Under the pieces are notes generated by a model. The model did no database searches and was not told the origin of the DNA. It saw only the letters and a list, made by a program, of their open reading frames with translations. From Bacteroidales bacterium (GTDB lineage Bacteria; Bacteroidota; Bacteroidia; Bacteroidales; VadinHA17), in the NCBI GenBank assembly GCA_031285575.1, contig JAITVX010000036.1, positions 1 to 6,649 of the forward strand: 6,649 nucleotides of DNA, written 5' to 3'. How positions within the stretch are numbered: the stretch's first letter is position 1; each line of letters opens with the position of its first letter. Positions 5,766-6,649 of the stretch are shown piece by piece. The position numbers were made by a program, and so were the translations under genes.

Positions 5766-6579
5766 CATAATTATTATCGTTCGTTGGTATTGATCCTTTA
5801 AGATATCTTTCTGTTCTCTCGTATATCGACATTACGTCTCTTGCATACCTGCTGTCGGGATACTCCTCAATAAACGAGAAGTAGTCGTCGAGCGTATCCT
5901 GATAACGTGTTCTCTGCATGGCTGGCAGACTGTTTACGGCATAAAGATACAGCGAGTTGAGTTTAAGAAACATCATCTCCTCCCTGTATTTCGTGTTGGC
6001 GTAAACATTCAGGCTGTTGTTTATTGCAACCGTAGCCGCCTTATACTCTTTCATGTCGTAATACAGCCGGGCGCTTTTATAGTTCTTCTCAACAAGCCTG
6101 TTTTCCAAATCCGTAATATATCCCCTGCACTCTTCCGCTCTTGGGCTGTTCGGATATTTTGTTATGAAAAGATTGAAACCCTCAATGGCGTTCCGGGTGT
6201 ATTCCTGGTCGAGTTCTGGCCTTGGCGAAAGAAGAAAATCGCAGTAGGCAACAAAATAGTAAGCCTCCTCTGTATGTGTTCCGAAAGGGAACTGGTCGAT
6301 AAACTGTTGAAACTGCATCCCGGCCATCATATAGTCTTTCATTCCGTAGTAGCTGCGTGCATTAATCCAGTTAAGTTCCTCTCCTTCCTCGGTTCCCCTG
6401 TAGCGGGCAAGTATCTGGCGAAGCAGTTCGGTTGTCTTCACATACTTTGTTTCGGCGTAGAATTCGAGAGCCTTTGTCTTTTTGAGCTCGTAGTCCGTGC
6501 TTTTCAGAAGTTTGTTATATCCGCTGCACGAACATAAAATTACCAGCAGTAGCGATATGATGTATAGTCTGACTTTCAT
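5713..6579 (-). CDS. bamD: Outer membrane protein assembly factor BamD (lipoprotein)
   Basis: BamD is the essential lipoprotein partner of BamA in inserting beta-barrel proteins into the outer membrane, working on the periplasmic face. The 288-residue product begins MKVRLYIISLLLVILCSCSG: a positively charged start, a hydrophobic core and a lipobox LCSC, with the lipidated cysteine at residue 18. The next block, GYNKLLKSTDYELKKTKALEFYAETKY, is typical of Bacteroidota BamD. TPR-like helical pairs follow, for example NARSYYGMKDYMMAGMQFQQFIDQFP, EEAYYFVAYCDFL and AIEGFNLFITKYPNSPRAEE, and again near EEYPDSRYARDV. The last ~25 residues are polar and unstructured, rich in Asn, and overlap rpoZ. An upstream in-frame TTG at 6597 would add six residues, but the ATG at 6579 gives the standard lipoprotein signal, so I use it. 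Confidence 0.93.
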   Translation of the reverse strand: MKVRLYIISLLLVILCSCSGYNKLLKSTDYELKKTKALEFYAETKYVKTTELLRQILARYRGTEEGEELNWINARSYYGMKDYMMAGMQFQQFIDQFPFGTHTEEAYYFVAYCDFLLSPRPELDQEYTRNAIEGFNLFITKYPNSPRAEECRGYITDLENRLVEKNYKSARLYYDMKEYKAATVAINNSLNVYANTKYREEMMFLKLNSLYLYAVNSLPAMQRTRYQDTLDDYFSFIEEYPDSRYARDVMSIYERTERYLKGSIPTNDNNYDGLQENDSTGVNRNTRP

Positions 6580-6594
6580 AAGAAAAATAATGTG

Positions 6595-6602
6595 CAAAAG
6601 TA
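6595..6602 (-). promoter_or_regulatory. Candidate -7 promoter element of bamD-rpoZ-coaBC
   Basis: On the minus strand this reads TACTTTTG, a perfect match to the Bacteroides TAnnTTTG element, 15 nt before the bamD ATG. A -33 TTTG at the usual ~19-21 nt further upstream is not clear; only weak GTTA-like bases are there, in an AT-rich stretch (6603-6649). The 5' leader would be very short, around 10 nt, which fits the lack of a Shine-Dalgarno. It also argues against translation from the TTG at 6597, which lies inside this box. Confidence 0.5.
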
Positions 6603-6649
6603 TTCTTTTTTTTGATAAACGTAACTATTATTTATTTATTACCTGCAAT

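Noticed and set aside
6580..6597. Six-residue N-terminal extension of BamD from TTG at 6597
   Set aside because: The ATG at 6579 gives a textbook lipoprotein signal, and the TTG lies inside the candidate promoter box.

Overview
The window looks like a chromosomal segment from a member of the Bacteroidota, most likely an uncultured or little-studied member of the Bacteroidales. Three lines of evidence point there. The gene order bamD-rpoZ-coaBC-DUF4835-recN is, from memory, a recurrent block in that phylum. The omega subunit is the Bacteroidota-type protein rather than the proteobacterial one. Perfect matches to the Bacteroides -7 promoter element (TAnnTTTG) lie upstream of bamD and of the DUF4835 gene.

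Layout. Positions 1-1080 (+ strand) hold the 3' end of a biotin carboxylase gene, followed 7 nt later by a complete biotin carboxyl carrier gene. They are the last two genes of an acyl-CoA carboxylase operon whose start lies outside the window. They converge on a minus-strand block that runs from 6579 down to 1128. In transcription order it contains bamD (outer-membrane assembly lipoprotein), rpoZ (RNA polymerase omega), coaBC (coenzyme A biosynthesis, with a frame break at an A10 run), a 493-nt gap, the DUF4835 gene (envelope protein, also called PorD) and recN (DNA repair).

The housekeeping genes do not form one pathway. They cover outer-membrane biogenesis, transcription, CoA synthesis, surface secretion and recombinational repair. 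Within the block, spacing is tight: bamD overlaps rpoZ by about 53 nt, rpoZ and coaBC are 1 nt apart, and DUF4835 and recN are 11 nt apart. This suggests two transcription units, bamD-rpoZ-coaBC and DUF4835-recN.

Two things need a second look. First, coaBC is split exactly at its domain boundary by ten consecutive A residues. A single -1 slip there restores a normal 407-residue bifunctional enzyme, so this is programmed slippage, a real mutation or a sequence error. Second, the 493-nt gap between coaBC and DUF4835 holds about four tandem copies of a 41-bp unit, then a chain of short palindromes ending at the coaB stop codon. I found no convincing gene in that gap. I see no mobile element, CRISPR array, tRNA or rRNA, and no clear evidence of a new defence or accessory system.
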